Source: Casuarina equisetifolia (Eukaryota; Streptophyta; Magnoliopsida; Fagales; Casuarinaceae). Taken from it: DNA of 64,000 nucleotides. Below, piece after piece: positions 1 through 11,366 of this stretch. The position numbers and the translations under genes were made by a program. The DNA lies in assembly GCA_028551475.1 (NCBI GenBank), contig CM052357.1, positions 23,602,451 through 23,666,450 on the forward strand, given 5' to 3'. Under the pieces are notes generated by a model. The model saw only the letters and a list, made by a program, of their open reading frames with translations, was not told the DNA's origin and made no database searches. How positions within the stretch are numbered: position 1 is the first letter of the stretch; each line of letters starts with the position of its first letter.

Positions 1-594
1 ATCTTTGAATGTTGATACAATCTAATTATACACCGACAGATAATTTACAACACTTTCAAACATAATTAAACTATATTTCCATAAGAGAATTCAAATATGC
101 TATCTCTTAAGTTATTATAAGTAATAAATAACATAAAGAGATCCCATGGGCAAAAGCTTCCTCCCTCGAGTCTAAAAGTACTTGCATTCAATTCCCTTAG
201 TTTTGAATTTTGGGCTGCTCTTCGAAGGAGAAGAGTCGACACTCGTGATTTTAGTGCCTTATATAGTAGCTCTTGCTCTCAAAGTCATCGCTTTTAGCAG
301 AAGTCCCTTTTACATGATCGTGCTCTCCTAACTAAGTATAAGGCTTCAAGAAAGAAAACAAGGACTCTGTTCCCAACCCTGCACTGCTCTAGGAAATTTT
401 GGTTTCCAATGAAGACTGCTACTTGAATAGTCCATGTATTCTGTCACTGTTGCATGTTGATCCCTTTCAATATGGCAGAGTTGAGGAGATGCTTCTTTTA
501 ACGTAGTGTAACACAACCAAGGTCATGCCAAAACTGAAGTTAAGCACCATCTCCCACCTTGAATCTGATGAACCTGGAAAAATTCGCCCAAGCC

Positions 595-968
595 TCAAAT
601 ACTATATTTTAGAACAGCACCATTAGGTCCTCCAATCATGTACACCATGCTTTTCAAATAAACTGCAAACCTCTCGCACACCACCCTTTTTGTAAGGTTA
701 TCATCTCCTCCTCCATATAATGTCAGAGTCATTGGTCAAAGTAAATGTATATTAAAAGACCAAGGACTATTTAGCCTCCAAGCGCTCTTTTTGAAGGAAG
801 CACAAAAAGTTTGCCCAAATCTCTATAGACAGTACCAACAGGTACTGATTCAAATTCAAATTTATCTAGTTTACCTTCAGCCCCACGAATTCCTAGAGAC
901 AAAGTCACTTCTTTAGAAGATGCTGCTCTGGCATCTGATCCATCAAACACATGAAGTTTCATTACCAA
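595..968 (-). pseudogene. Unidentified coding-like fragments (two exons?)
   Basis: Two adjacent minus-strand pieces read like protein. The first, from 968 down to a stop at 771, contains FDGSDARAASS, LSLGIRGAEG and GTVYRDLGKLFVLPS. The second, from an ATG at 732 to a stop at 595, contains LYGGGDDNLTKR and YMIGGPNGAV. The residue mix is balanced and not that of translated AT-rich spacer. They lie in different frames with 38 bases between them, and no upstream exon joined by a good splice site is visible. I do not recognise the family. They may be remnants of a broken gene, or terminal exons of one I cannot join. Confidence 0.3.
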
Positions 969-1267
969 ATAGGAGATGAGAAATCACCAAATAGTTACAT
1001 TTGTGCTTTTTGTGCTGGAACTAAGCACATGGTGGATCTGTTTCTAGATTGACTACTTTACTTACCACGAGGGGGTAAGGGTCAAGTTTGCTGAAAATTC
1101 TCATTTTATTGGAACAAATTTTCTTGTCCATCTAAACCTGCCTTGGATTGTTGCACTGTGCATAGTTTGAAAGTGGTAAGGGTTGTTTGGTGTGTGTGTG
1201 TGTGGGGGGAGGGGGTGTGGAAGCAGCATTTGACGACTTCTTACTTTGGACCAGCAAAGGGAAGAAT

Positions 1268-1446
1268 GAGGAATGAGTCGGTGGTCCAGTTAGAGGCTCT
1301 CGTAGTTCCAGAAACGTTCTTACTAAAATTAGTGGTGCTCTCTATGGGGAACTCGTGCAAGACATTTAGAGGAATGAGAGTAGGTGGTCCAGTTAGAAGC
1401 TCTGATAGTTCCAGAAACGTTCTTACTAAAATTGGTGGTGCTCTCT
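1268..1446. repeat. Tandem duplication, period about 103 bp
   Basis: Two copies of a unit of about 75 matching bases, starting near 1268 and 1370. Both contain the motifs GGTGGTCCAGTTAGA and CCAGAAACGTTCTTACTAAA. The few substitutions between them suggest a fairly recent local duplication. A plus-strand open frame spans both copies, but it resembles no known protein. Confidence 0.75.
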
Positions 1447-1629
1447 TACTACTTTCGAATAAAATTCTTTATCTCCCATGACAAGCAGTTGCCAATATGT
1501 ATGGCCTAGTTGACAGCTGATGCTGCTCGGGACTAAAAGGTCCGAACTTTGATGCCTAAGTCTACCTTATCCCATTTTACCTAATTTTAAAAGGAAAAAA
1601 GAAGTAACATCTGCACGAATCACCCACTG

Positions 1630-1925
1630 ATTGTTTTAAACAAATCAACAGATTGTCTGCTGTTTTTCATATTGTTCGGTCTTTGTCACAGATTAGCTCA
1701 GCCACTACATATGCCATGGATTTATACTCGGTCTAAACCACGAGCATATGTGCAATAAGAATCAGTTTCCATTATTCTAGTCATGAATCTTTCTGATTTT
1801 TAGTATTGATATGATTGAATTATAGGCCAGGATTCCTGGTATGTAAAAATTGTTATAATGTAAAAATTCCTGGTATGATTTTTAGTATTGATATGAGTGA
1901 ACCAAGCTAAGTGACGGGTTATATG
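1630..1925 (+). repeat. Dispersed direct repeat, copy 1
   Basis: This segment matches 3450-3706 in the same orientation. Shared stretches include AGATTGTCTGCT, GTCAGCCACTAC-like and AGTCATGAATCTTTCTGATTTT, then GGCCAGGATTCCTGGTATGT and a shared tail GAACCAAGC. Copy 1 also carries a small internal duplication near 1830-1890, where the TTCCTGGTATG motif recurs. The element is unknown; no coding capacity or terminal inverted repeats were seen. Confidence 0.7.
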
Positions 1926-3128
1926 ACTGGTGGAAGGAATTGATTTGGCTTTAAGCTTCCGAGCCTCACAGCTTGCCTGGGGAAATTAATGTCGTTCATA
2001 CAGATTATCTGTCACAGGGGACAAATTCTAAACGCATATGAACAATTTGAGAGGCACATATGCTGGATTCTTAGCTGCTTTGCTACTGATCTTGAAATGC
2101 AGCTTTAATGTTGATGATGCTTAGGAGTGTATCCCCTGCATTCCTTCATCAAGAAGTCTATGTAATAGATTTCGAAAATGGGCTCATATTCTTATTTATG
2201 GTACTCAAGCTGCGAGCAAGGCTATGAAAACTTGTAAACCATCCACTCTTGACCAGAGGTAGCCTGTTCCTAACAATTTGTCGAGTCAAAATTAAAGATA
2301 AGGATAAAATAATAATTTTATCTCATGTTGCCTATAAATACAAAGTTTTGAAATTTTTTACCTAAGTTTGTTATTTGATGAACCATATAATGATTGAAGT
2401 GTGAGAGTTATCACAAAAAGAAGTTCTTTAATAGCTTCTTGGTATATGAAAGCCTTAAAGAGAGAGTAAATTATTTTTCAATAAACCAGGAATAATTTGT
2501 TTATCCCAGAAAATCATTAACGTATTTTGTTTTTACTAAATGATATTACTCTTCCGAAAGTTCTGGGGTATATGTGATATCCATAAACAATAAGGACATA
2601 GGATTTGGTCTTCTTTCTTCCTGTAGTCACGCTCCCATCGGATTTAATCTCAAGTGTGTGTATAAACTCCATTTGCGTCCTTGTTGCTTATCAAATCTAA
2701 AACCTTTTGATCTTGAGTTGCCAACTAAGCTAAATGCCCATACACAATTATTAAAAAAATAATAACTTTTTGATTAATCTCTTTGACTAGAATACTATTC
2801 TTAAGAACATTACGTGCATCACCAAGATAGCAAAGTGGGTGACCTAAATGCAAGGGTGGAGTTAGGTTTGATCATCTGTTCTGCTTGATAAGCTTCAGAT
2901 TATCTACTTCCGTACTAGTTGTTGGGTTCGATTAAGATAGATTCACGCATAGAACATATCCTGGGAAAAGTATCACAACTGGCTTTCCTCGTTATCTTTT
3001 ACAAAGTTTGATTAAGGATTCTTTCGTGTTGAAGAAGATTGCCCAGAATTTACAACTTAACAACTTTGCCGTTTGAGAAGATTTGGGTTCATCTTATAAA
3101 GTAGAAAGGCCTTGGATTCCTCTAGAAT

Positions 3129-3306
3129 GCTACAGCGATGTTGCAATACACCATTACCACACTGTATGCTTCGAGGTCGTGACAATGAAAGTTACAGATA
3201 TCTTCTTCCTGGAAGCTTCAGCGATGTTGCAATGCACCCTCCCCCCGGTAAATGCTTTGAGGTCAGGACAATGAAAGTTGTAGATATCGTCTTCCTGGAA
3301 GCTTCA
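3129..3306 (+). repeat. Tandem repeat, period about 85 bp
   Basis: Two units begin near 3129 and 3214, each opening with GCTWCAGCGATGTTGCAAT and ending with TCTTCCTGGAAGCTTCAG, and each holding GACAATGAAAGTT in the middle. A third partial unit begins near 3301. A plus-strand open frame crosses the array, but the product is unrecognised. A poly-T run follows at about 3343-3360. Confidence 0.7.
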
Positions 3307-3449
3307 GATGTAGTGATGGTATCCTGGCTGCATGTAACAAAGTTTTTTTTTTTTTTTTTTTGGTGGGAACATCGATTTTCCGTTTTTACAAATAATTATA
3401 AGGAGAAAATTAACCTTTTACCTAATAAAATAAAATAAAAAGTAACAAA

Positions 3450-3706
3450 TAGCTCTTGTTTAAAACAATTCAAGAGATTGTCTGCTCTTTTTCATATTGT
3501 TTGGTCTTTGTCGCTGATTAGGTCAGCCACTACGATCCTATGGATATATACTGGGTCTAAACCATGAGCATATGTGCGATAAGGATCAGTTTCCTTTATT
3601 ATAGTCATGAATCTTTCTGATTTTCATTACTGATGTGACTGAATTACAGGCCAGGATTCCTGGTATGTAAAAATTGTTGGAACCAAGCAAAGTAACGAAC
3701 GGGTTA
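3450..3706 (+). repeat. Dispersed direct repeat, copy 2
   Basis: Second copy of the repeat at 1630-1925, about 80 percent alike by eye and without the internal duplication. It runs from the AGAGATTGTCTGCTC motif to AACCAAGCAAAG and then leads directly into the 52-base tandem repeat and the inverted repeat that follow. Confidence 0.7.
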
Positions 3707-3740
3707 TAAAAACGAAAGAAGTTAAATACCACAATATTCC

Positions 3741-4490
3741 CTTGATAAAAAGGGAGGTTATGCTATGGTCAAAACTGGTATCACCATATTCCCTAGATAA
3801 AAAGAGAGGCTATGCAATGGTCAAAATTGGTTCCCAAATTATAGTTTGTTGATGTTAACCCTTTTCGTATTGTTCTCACTGTGTTCTCTCAACGCTAACA
3901 TGAGTTATGAACTTTATGTCGAAGTATGAGGGTTCATTTCATAATCAATTGACAATAAACGAGAAAACTCGCTAATATATAAAAGCATGGTGCTTATGTT
4001 CATATAATCAATGCATGATAATTATATTATTTTTAATATTCTTTTTTACTTACAAGTTGACATAAATACTTCAATATGGATAAATAGATACAACATAGGA
4101 CAACCACAAGACTCAAATACCATGTGGGTCTTATCTCAAAACCACTTAACAATGAAGAAAAAAATTTACCATTATATGAAGTGTGGTGCCTTAGCTTTAT
4201 GGAGCTTAATTCGCTGCCAAGAAATAAGCCAACCGGACAATACGAAAGTACATGCTTCGTGGACCAAGCCCCTTGATCCTCTGCAGAAAAGCACCATCAG
4301 GCAATTCTAATCCCGACACGTCGCCTTCGATTCCCTTGTACCCATGCACTTGCTTTTAGTACAAAATCTCACTTTATACTTCGCCGTTTTATGCCTCAGA
4401 ATACATACCATCAGCAAGTTGTAATTCGATTACCAAGTTTGACCATTGCATAACCTTTCTTTTTATCAAAGGAATATTTGTGACAATTAA
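3741..4490. repeat. Inverted repeat with tandem left arm
   Basis: The left arm has two tandem units of about 52 bases (near 3741 and 3793), each with GATAAAAAG, then GGTTATGCTATGGTCAAAA or a close variant. The right arm (about 4430-4490) is the reverse complement of the same motif, and weaker similarity continues inward for about 40 bases or more. About 550-600 bases lie between the arms. The layout suits a foldback or MITE-like element, or an inverted duplication. I could not define target-site duplications. Confidence 0.55.
4206..4352 (-). pseudogene. Unidentified exon-like fragment
   Basis: A minus-strand open stretch of 48 codons runs from just after an acceptor-like AAAAG at about 4353 to a TAA at 4206-4208. 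It contains GYKGIEGDVSG, FLQRIKGLGPRSMYF and RLAYFLAAN, which look like real protein. It sits between the arms of the inverted repeat, so it may have been carried there as part of a duplicated or captured segment. The family is not recognised and no partner exon was found. Confidence 0.3.
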
Positions 4491-4809
4491 TTTCTTCCGT
4501 TTTTACTTTATTTCCAAAGAATTTTCTGAAATGTCTTAGCAAATCTATTTCTTCAAATTTAGATTTTAGTTAAAAATAAATAAATTAAAACCAGCACAAC
4601 TAAAAAGTCATAAACATTATTATATTAAGATTTAAAACATCAAATTGAAAAATAATGTTAATAGGATTCTCTTCCTCTTTTAGAGCTAATTATACAAGGT
4701 GTTAATATATCTTGTATAATGAATTTCATTACACTTTTAACAAAAAATGCAATGCATAATCAAAATATATTTTACTTAAAATTAAAAATTTGATATTATA
4801 TTGGAATAA

Positions 4810-5001
4810 TTAATTTTCCCCTTTAAATTCAATTATTAAGGATAAGGATAGATTAGGCAAGGAGCCATTAACTATAAGAGGAAGATTAGTAAATACTAAA
4901 TACGATAGAATTTTGATCTTCCAAACAATATAGTTGTCATCATCAAGGATAGTACTTGTGGAGTATCTTAAATATTTTGAAGAATTTAATGTATCAAGCA
5001 T
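4810..5001 (-). mobile_element. Copia gag N-terminal remnant
   Basis: The minus-strand reading contains LDDDNYIVWKIKILSYL and then VNGSLPNL. That is the spacing seen at the start of Ty1/copia Gag proteins (LDGxNYxxW, then about 20 residues, then VDGS/T). No LTR, protease or polymerase accompanies it, so this is an isolated scrap upstream of the RING ligase gene. Confidence 0.5.
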
Positions 5002-5411
5002 GATCCAATTCTAATCAACAATTTATTGGGAAGATTAAGAGAAGAGATCGGGAAAGATGGACTTACAGATAAAATCGTCAATGTCAAACGGAAAAAGAGC
5101 CCGACAGTTGACGCCGAGAAGTAACGGCGTGAAAGTACCCCTCAGCGTTCGGTCCCGCTATTAGTCCTTCCCAGTGTTAGATCACGTTTTCCCATTACTC
5201 GCGTAGCTTTTGGCTTCGGTCACTCCGCAAATCTCATCTTCCTTGTTTTTTCTTCCCTGTTGTTTCGGTGTCTGAATGATTCGGCCAAATTTGAACCGTT
5301 TCGCTTCCGATCAGATTCCGATTTCGCTGTTGGACTCGAGCATCTCTGTCATCAGATGGGAGTAGCTGAATCTTGTGCGTCACTCTAGGGTTTCGATTTT
5401 GTTCCCACTCA

Positions 5412-8400
5412 ATGGCCATGAGAGGCGTCGATTTCAAGTGGTTAGTTTTTACTTGAATGGTTTTCTATGTGAGAAATTTGGGGTTGTTGATGTGAAATTG
5501 TGGTTTTGCAGGTACGACGGATTCTTCCTGTCGATGTTGGCTACAAGTGTGTATCCTTTGATGCTAATAGTTAGGTATTGATTAGGTCTTGCAGTACTCT
5601 GTATTGGAGTAATTTTCGTTGTATTTTCTTGTCGATGTATTTCTGAGTAATGCATTCTTGTTATTTACTGAAGCATTTTTTACTGTTTCTAAACCAAAAG
5701 AACGGGAAAAAGGTCAAGACGCCCTTTTTTGGGATAAGTTTTTCTTTGACAATGTGGCTTACAGAGTAATTGTTGCGATCAATTGGAAGCGGTACCATTC
5801 TTGTACATTTCCATTGCACATATGGATAGTGGTAGGTTTTCTGAGTTTTCCAGAAATTCTGCAAGAAGTCTTATGTAATTTGTGTTTTTAATTCATCTCT
5901 TCGTTGGTTCAGGTTGATTATACTACCGTTTTTGTTTTTCGCCTACTGATGTTCGTAGATAATGGACTTGCTGCTGGAATGGGTTTGTAAGGCCTTCTCT
6001 CTTTCACTGTTGGTTTTTTTTAGACTTGTCATGGCGTCTTTTGCCACTTTTTTAATTTGATGGAGGTGCACATTGAAGAAGATGGATGCTCGTGAAATCA
6101 AGCATGCTAGAGGAATAGGAAGAATTTCGTTGTATGATTGAGCATATGAGACTGAGGAGAAAACTGAATAATAGATCAAAAAATTAGTCCTCAAAGCTAG
6201 CAGAAATGCGCAGAGCTAAAGAAAAACGTTGAAATGGATGATTATGGGGGTAGATCAATAAATAATGTGTGATTGAGACGGTCTTGACATCTGCTGTGAG
6301 CCTTCTGCCTGTGGCGCTTAAGTGAGTGTTATATTTCCAGATGAACCTGCTATAAGGATAAGGGTAGAAAAAATTACATTGGGGGAGGTTGTGGTGGAGA
6401 AGGCATGGTGGCCTATGCTTTAATACAAAAGATGAACTTGGATGTGTGTTATTTTGAAGAAAAGATTGGTGAGGTTGATTTGATATGGTTGACATGGGAC
6501 TTTTTTTGGTGTCAGTTTAGCATTAGCAAGCCTAGAAGCAGAAGTTGCCTTAATATAGCATAAATATGTTTTCCTTAGCTGTCAACTTAGGTAGTCAAAT
6601 ATATTTTTCTTCAATCTTCTTTTGATGTGCCTATATGGTCCTTCTTCCTGTTTCTGTCATTGTTTTCCTAAGCCACCTCATGTAGCCAAATCTTACGTAA
6701 CACATCTTCCTTTCTCCTATCAAATTATGGGCTTTCAGGGATTTTGGGTGGCAACAGAGATATGCCCGTTTCTGTGGAAGAGTAGTAGTGCTTTCAATTT
6801 TATCTTTGCTACTGTATCCATTCCTTTGGGCCTGGACAGTAATTGGTACTCTCTGGTTCAGACATGCAAAAGATTGTGTAAGTTGTTTCTAAATTTCATG
6901 CTTCATGCATTTTGCTATTGCTTTATTATCCAAGGTGCCCTCTAGGTTTATTATGGACCTAATGCGATAAATGCTTGCAGCTACCCGAAGAAGGTCAGAA
7001 ATGGGGTTTCCTGATTTGGTTGCTTTTTAGCTACTGTGGACTATTTTGCATTGCTTGCATGTCATTAGGGAAGGTTAGTGTTGCTGTTTGTTCTTGCATT
7101 TTTCACATTTAACCATGATTTGGCACTATATCATTGGTAAGATCTTTCTTCGCTTTTCATTTTGCATTTGTTATTTCCCATGTTCTGGGGGGGCCCATTG
7201 TGCACTATTTTGTGCTATAGCTGCTTGCTTTTTCTGTTTCTGCTTGGCTTATCTAATTCCCATTTATTGAACTTCTCTGCTCCAGTGGCTGACACGACGA
7301 CATGCACACTTACTACGTGCTCAACAGGGGATTCCTTTATCTGAATATGGGGTGAGCTCTTAAATCTTGCATCTTAAACTGGAGGATTAGCATCAATGGT
7401 GGAGGCATGGAACCTTTTGTACTTTTCACTGTTACAATTACGTCAGAATAGAAGGGTTTAACAGTTGTTGTGGAACAACTTATTAAAGAGTGATGTATGC
7501 TGTTTGAAGACAAAAGAGAGAGAAGACTTGAATTTGTTATACCCTAAACGAAGATTGTCTATTTGAGGGATGAAGCATCGCCATTATCCTCTTTTTGAGG
7601 CTAACATTTCCTTTAAGAACCTTAATTTAAACTGGCAAAAGGACAATTGGTACAGTACAATTTAAAGCAACCTTAATTTAACATGCCTGCTTAGTCGTTG
7701 CGTGAACTCATAACAACAGTACTTTCAGTAACATGAGATGCCGCTTGCGTAGCATTCCTGCTTAATGTTGATGGCTGATATAATATTCATTGCAAACTTA
7801 TTTTCATGTTACTTAAGTTTGATGGTTATAAGAAGGATATCCCTTCCTGTCCTAGGTTCTGGTTGACATGATCCGTGTACCAGATTGGGCATTTGAAGCT
7901 GCTGGTCAGGAAACAAGGGGCATGGGCCAAGACACTGCTGCATACCACCCTGGACTTTACTTGACTCCTGCTCAGGTGAGTGTTCATTGGGCTAGAGTTG
8001 ACATATTGCCATCACTCTAGAGTCTTTTAACTTGATATCCTTCAGTGACCTATTCCCTAGATAGCACGATGGTAAAAGCTTTTCAAGCCCTGATAGCTGT
8101 TTAAATAAACTCAAGGCATTTACATCCTAATAGCGGTTGATCGGAAATTAGGGAGGCATTCAAGGGCATTACCAATGCACTGTGTGCATGTGCTTATGTG
8201 TATATTCTGCAAGATGTAGGCAATAGATTAGGAGGATGTTATTGATATATTTCAAGAATACATCAATTCCCATTTACTTTTAGCATGATTCAAGGCTTTG
8301 TTAGCTATAATTCTCTCTAAACAATTTCTCGAATCTCTCTTCAAATTGAAATCATTTTACATTTATCAACTTTGGTCCTAATTTTAAGTTCTGAATCCTG

Positions 8401-9581
8401 ACGGTTTAGTTTTTTTTGGGGTGTGGGGTTTTCACAGAGAGAAGCAGTAGAAGCACTGATTCAGGAACTTCCAAAGTTCAGACTAAAGGCTGTTCCAACA
8501 GATTGCAGTGAATGTCCCATATGCTTAGAAGAATTCCATGTAGGGAATGAGGTAATTCTTCACTTTTCTGGCTAGTACCTGCTCATCATGTTAAATAAAC
8601 ACCTTACCCTGGTCTTTTGAGAACAAAGAATATGTCACGCTAAAGTAAATGATTAAATGCTATTTTCAGAGGATTTCTTTCACAGCGAATTTTTTGGTTT
8701 ATGTATATTTTGAAATAACTGTTGTCAAACCTGCGCTTGATTTTCAAAATCAATGGTGAACATGATACATTGTGGAAAGAGCGTTACAAAAACCATATGG
8801 TAGTGGCTGAATCAGATTGAATTCTCGTCAAATGTCTGTATGTGGGGCTTTATGAAGGGATTGCTTGTCATAAATTTTAGAATTAGGTTATATTTTGCAG
8901 GATCACATGGTTTATGGGGCTTTTTATTTATCTGTGGAATATTGGTTTTATTTATCTATGTTGAATACCGGTGGCCTGAAAATATCTAATAAGTTTGTTA
9001 AGTACTGGAAAGCATACAAATCCTTTAAGAAAAGGATAACGCAGATGCAAGACTATTACCATTAGGGGCTCTAGGGCACCGCTTATGCCTACCCAGTCGT
9101 TTCCAGAAATATCTGTGCCTTTTGGTAGTGGATCATTACAGGGCAATTAAACACAAGTTTCTTTGCCAACTTGCTGCAGGTTCGTGGCCTACCTTGTGCA
9201 CACAATTTCCATGTTGAGTGCATTGACGAGTGGCTTCGTCTGAACGTGAAATGTCCTCGATGTCGTTGCTCCGTTTTCCCTAATCTTGACCTTAGTGCTT
9301 TATCTAATCTTCGTGCTGAGACTGAACGGTCAACTGCAAGTGTGGTGACAGCCAACCGATATGTAAGAGAACCTTCCAGCCAGAGCTACCTATTGAGATT
9401 GCAGGGTCTGCTCCGACCGGTGCGTACAGGGAATGGGGGGTCAGCTGATGATGCAGACACTTCTTTAGAAACTCTAGAGAATGGGGGTGTTGCTATGGTG
9501 ATTCGGGAACCATCAAGCATTGAGCCTGTCCCCTCGGCTGAAAGAATGGTTTATAATCAGTCCACCCCACTGGATCACTAG
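5412..9581 (+). CDS. SIS3: SIS3-like membrane RING-H2 E3 ubiquitin ligase
   Basis: Ten exons: 5412-5440, 5512-5550, 5765-5831, 5913-5986, 6739-6877, 6981-7073, 7286-7351, 7856-7975, 8438-8551, 9180-9581. They encode 380 residues, against about 358 for Arabidopsis SIS3, a ligase acting in the sugar response of seedlings. The protein opens MAMRGVDFKWYDGFF as in SIS3. It has about four hydrophobic segments (roughly residues 11-30, 40-57, 82-107, 120-145) and then the conserved IRVPDWAFEAAGQ region. A RING-H2 finger follows with ligands C235, C238, C253, H255, H258, C261, C272 and C275. This implies a membrane-anchored E3 that recruits an E2 in the cytosol. The tail after the RING is Ser-rich and the least conserved part. 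Intron 2 is U12-type. Every junction was fixed by matching the remembered family sequence, so the model is firm. The substrate is unknown. Confidence 0.93.
5551..5764 (+). other. SIS3: U12-type (minor spliceosome) intron 2 of SIS3
   Basis: The donor reads GTATCCTTTG, a full match to the U12 consensus GTATCCTTT. A branch-site-like TTCTTTGAC at 5742-5750 differs from TTCCTTRAY at one base. Its adenine (5749) lies 15 bases before the end of the intron, which is normal for U12 introns. Using this donor keeps the reading frame and gives TSVVIVAINW, colinear with the family. The more obvious GT dinucleotides two to four bases upstream would break the frame. Confidence 0.85.
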
Positions 9582-11366
9582 ATTGATGCTGTGACTTTTT
9601 TTCCCCAATTCTTACTTGACCTCCTAACCCCTCGCTAAGACAAGGTAAACAATACTTGTCCATATTTGGCCATCACTTTCTAATGTGTAGTGATGGTTGC
9701 TTACTGTAATGGACACAGATTTTTGATTGATCCAAATGTATGAAGGTCGTGGACTTAAAAAGTGTGAAAGATACCTTCTTCTTTTTGTTAACCAATGGAA
9801 GTCTAGAATTCCAGTAATTCTTTGCAGTTTGCTTTTGGTCTCATTTTCCGTTTGAGGGTGAATAAAACAGGGGGCCGTGCTGTGTCATAAGCTGGTCATG
9901 TTAGTTCAGAACTCAAGCTCTGTACCAGAATAAGCTATATTCTTAAAATAAAAAATAAGTAAAACGCCTAAATAGTATCCAAAATGTTGTTTGGGATATC
10001 CAACTTTTTTTTCTTCCTAAAACAGATTAGTAAGGGAGGAAAATACTTGGAGAATATATAAGAAATGTACATATTAAAGTTGTCAGTTGGCTGAGGGCTG
10101 ATGGAACATGTCGAGACAATGGTGGTTGGAGGAAGGAGCTGTCGTCGAATCTACAACGAGTTGCTATAAAAGACAGAAAACTTAAGCGAAAAGATGAAAC
10201 ATAAGGACATGGCTACCATCTCATCCAAATGGCACAAATAATTTCCTCTTAATTTCCAACCATTCGTTGGGAATTGCAGAAGAGACAATAAAAGCTCCGA
10301 GTGACAAAAAAGGAGCCGTCAAGTTTCTCCACTTGATGTCCATGGAGCCAGTAACTTGATACGCGGCAGGAAGATTACGACATTCAAGTCACTGTGGATC
10401 ATTGGAATGAAGAATCAATCTTAGCCATGCCCCCTTTTTTATCGCCCTTTGCCTCTACATCAAAGCCCCCACCAAGCATCTATCAAATGTTTGAGAGTTA
10501 GATTGTCCTTGGCATTGGTGATGCTTTCCTTTCCCTCCTTTCTTGGCTTCTAAAAAATAGCTAAATCAAGGACCCCCTAGATCATGACCATAATTAGCTT
10601 GGAAACTAGTCAATTTCTTATCTTATATGTAGTGTTTTGTTCTACATATTGTTGATATCTATTGTCACTCATGATTAATATATGTATATATTTTATACTC
10701 ATGCACATAGGAAGGGGAAGGGGATTCAAAACACATGATTAATATATTGACTCTGTATTTTGTATATAAAAATATTCATTTTCTTACAAGTCAATTTTAA
10801 AAGAGAAAGTAAATTTTTTAATATGATATTAAAATAAAATTTGAAACAAAATAAATTATTATTTCCTCAACTAAATGTATTATTATAAGAAACAATATTA
10901 TTGTTAAGATAAGATAAGAAAGAGTATTAAAACTTATCATGTTCATCACATTATAAATATGTTAATTTGTTATATTGTTTACGTTAATATTTTGGTCTTA
11001 TATTTTTTATATTTAAAATTTTATTTCAATTAATAAGTAATTTCGAATAATAAAAATTAAATAAATTGAATAAAATATTAAAATCTATAATTTTAATATA
11101 ACAGTTTATCTATATCTTTTTAAGGCCTAAAGAAGCCCAGCCCACGTCAACGCTTTGAAGTATGAAATTGAAGACCACATATATAGCAAAAGCTTGAATA
11201 CATCCAGGGGTATACGTGGATTTAGTGGGTCTGAATATTCGGTCCGGGCTCGACTTATCCCTCGTTCCTATCCGTAGAATCAATCAGATTTCCTCCACCA
11301 TGACAGCCTCTGCGGATTGAAGCCCTTCGGAAAACAGAATCTCAGGCAGGGAGGAGAGAGGGAGAG
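9582..11366. other. Spacer between SIS3 and EX2
   Basis: The first 300-350 bases are probably the SIS3 3' untranslated region, with an AATAAA motif near 9862. The region 10680-11100 is very AT-rich and carries no reading frame of note. The last 250 bases, before the EX2 start, are the likely EX2 promoter and leader. I see no gene, transposon end or structured RNA here. Confidence 0.6.

Larger units (their letters stand above)
1..4800. other. Gene-poor flank with decayed repeats
   Basis: No intact gene is visible. The stretch holds a short tandem duplication near 1.3 kb, a dispersed direct repeat (1.63-1.93 kb against 3.45-3.71 kb), an 85-base tandem repeat near 3.2 kb, an inverted repeat between 3.74 and 4.49 kb, and three minus-strand pieces that read like exon remnants; these are listed separately. 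The rest is AT-rich sequence in which I see nothing. It looks like old duplicated or transposon-damaged spacer DNA. Confidence 0.6.

Noticed and set aside
481..600. Possible 5S rRNA-like motif (GAAGTTAAGCACC and a TTGGGCGA box)
   Set aside because: The two motifs lie on opposite strands and do not form the 5S internal control region.
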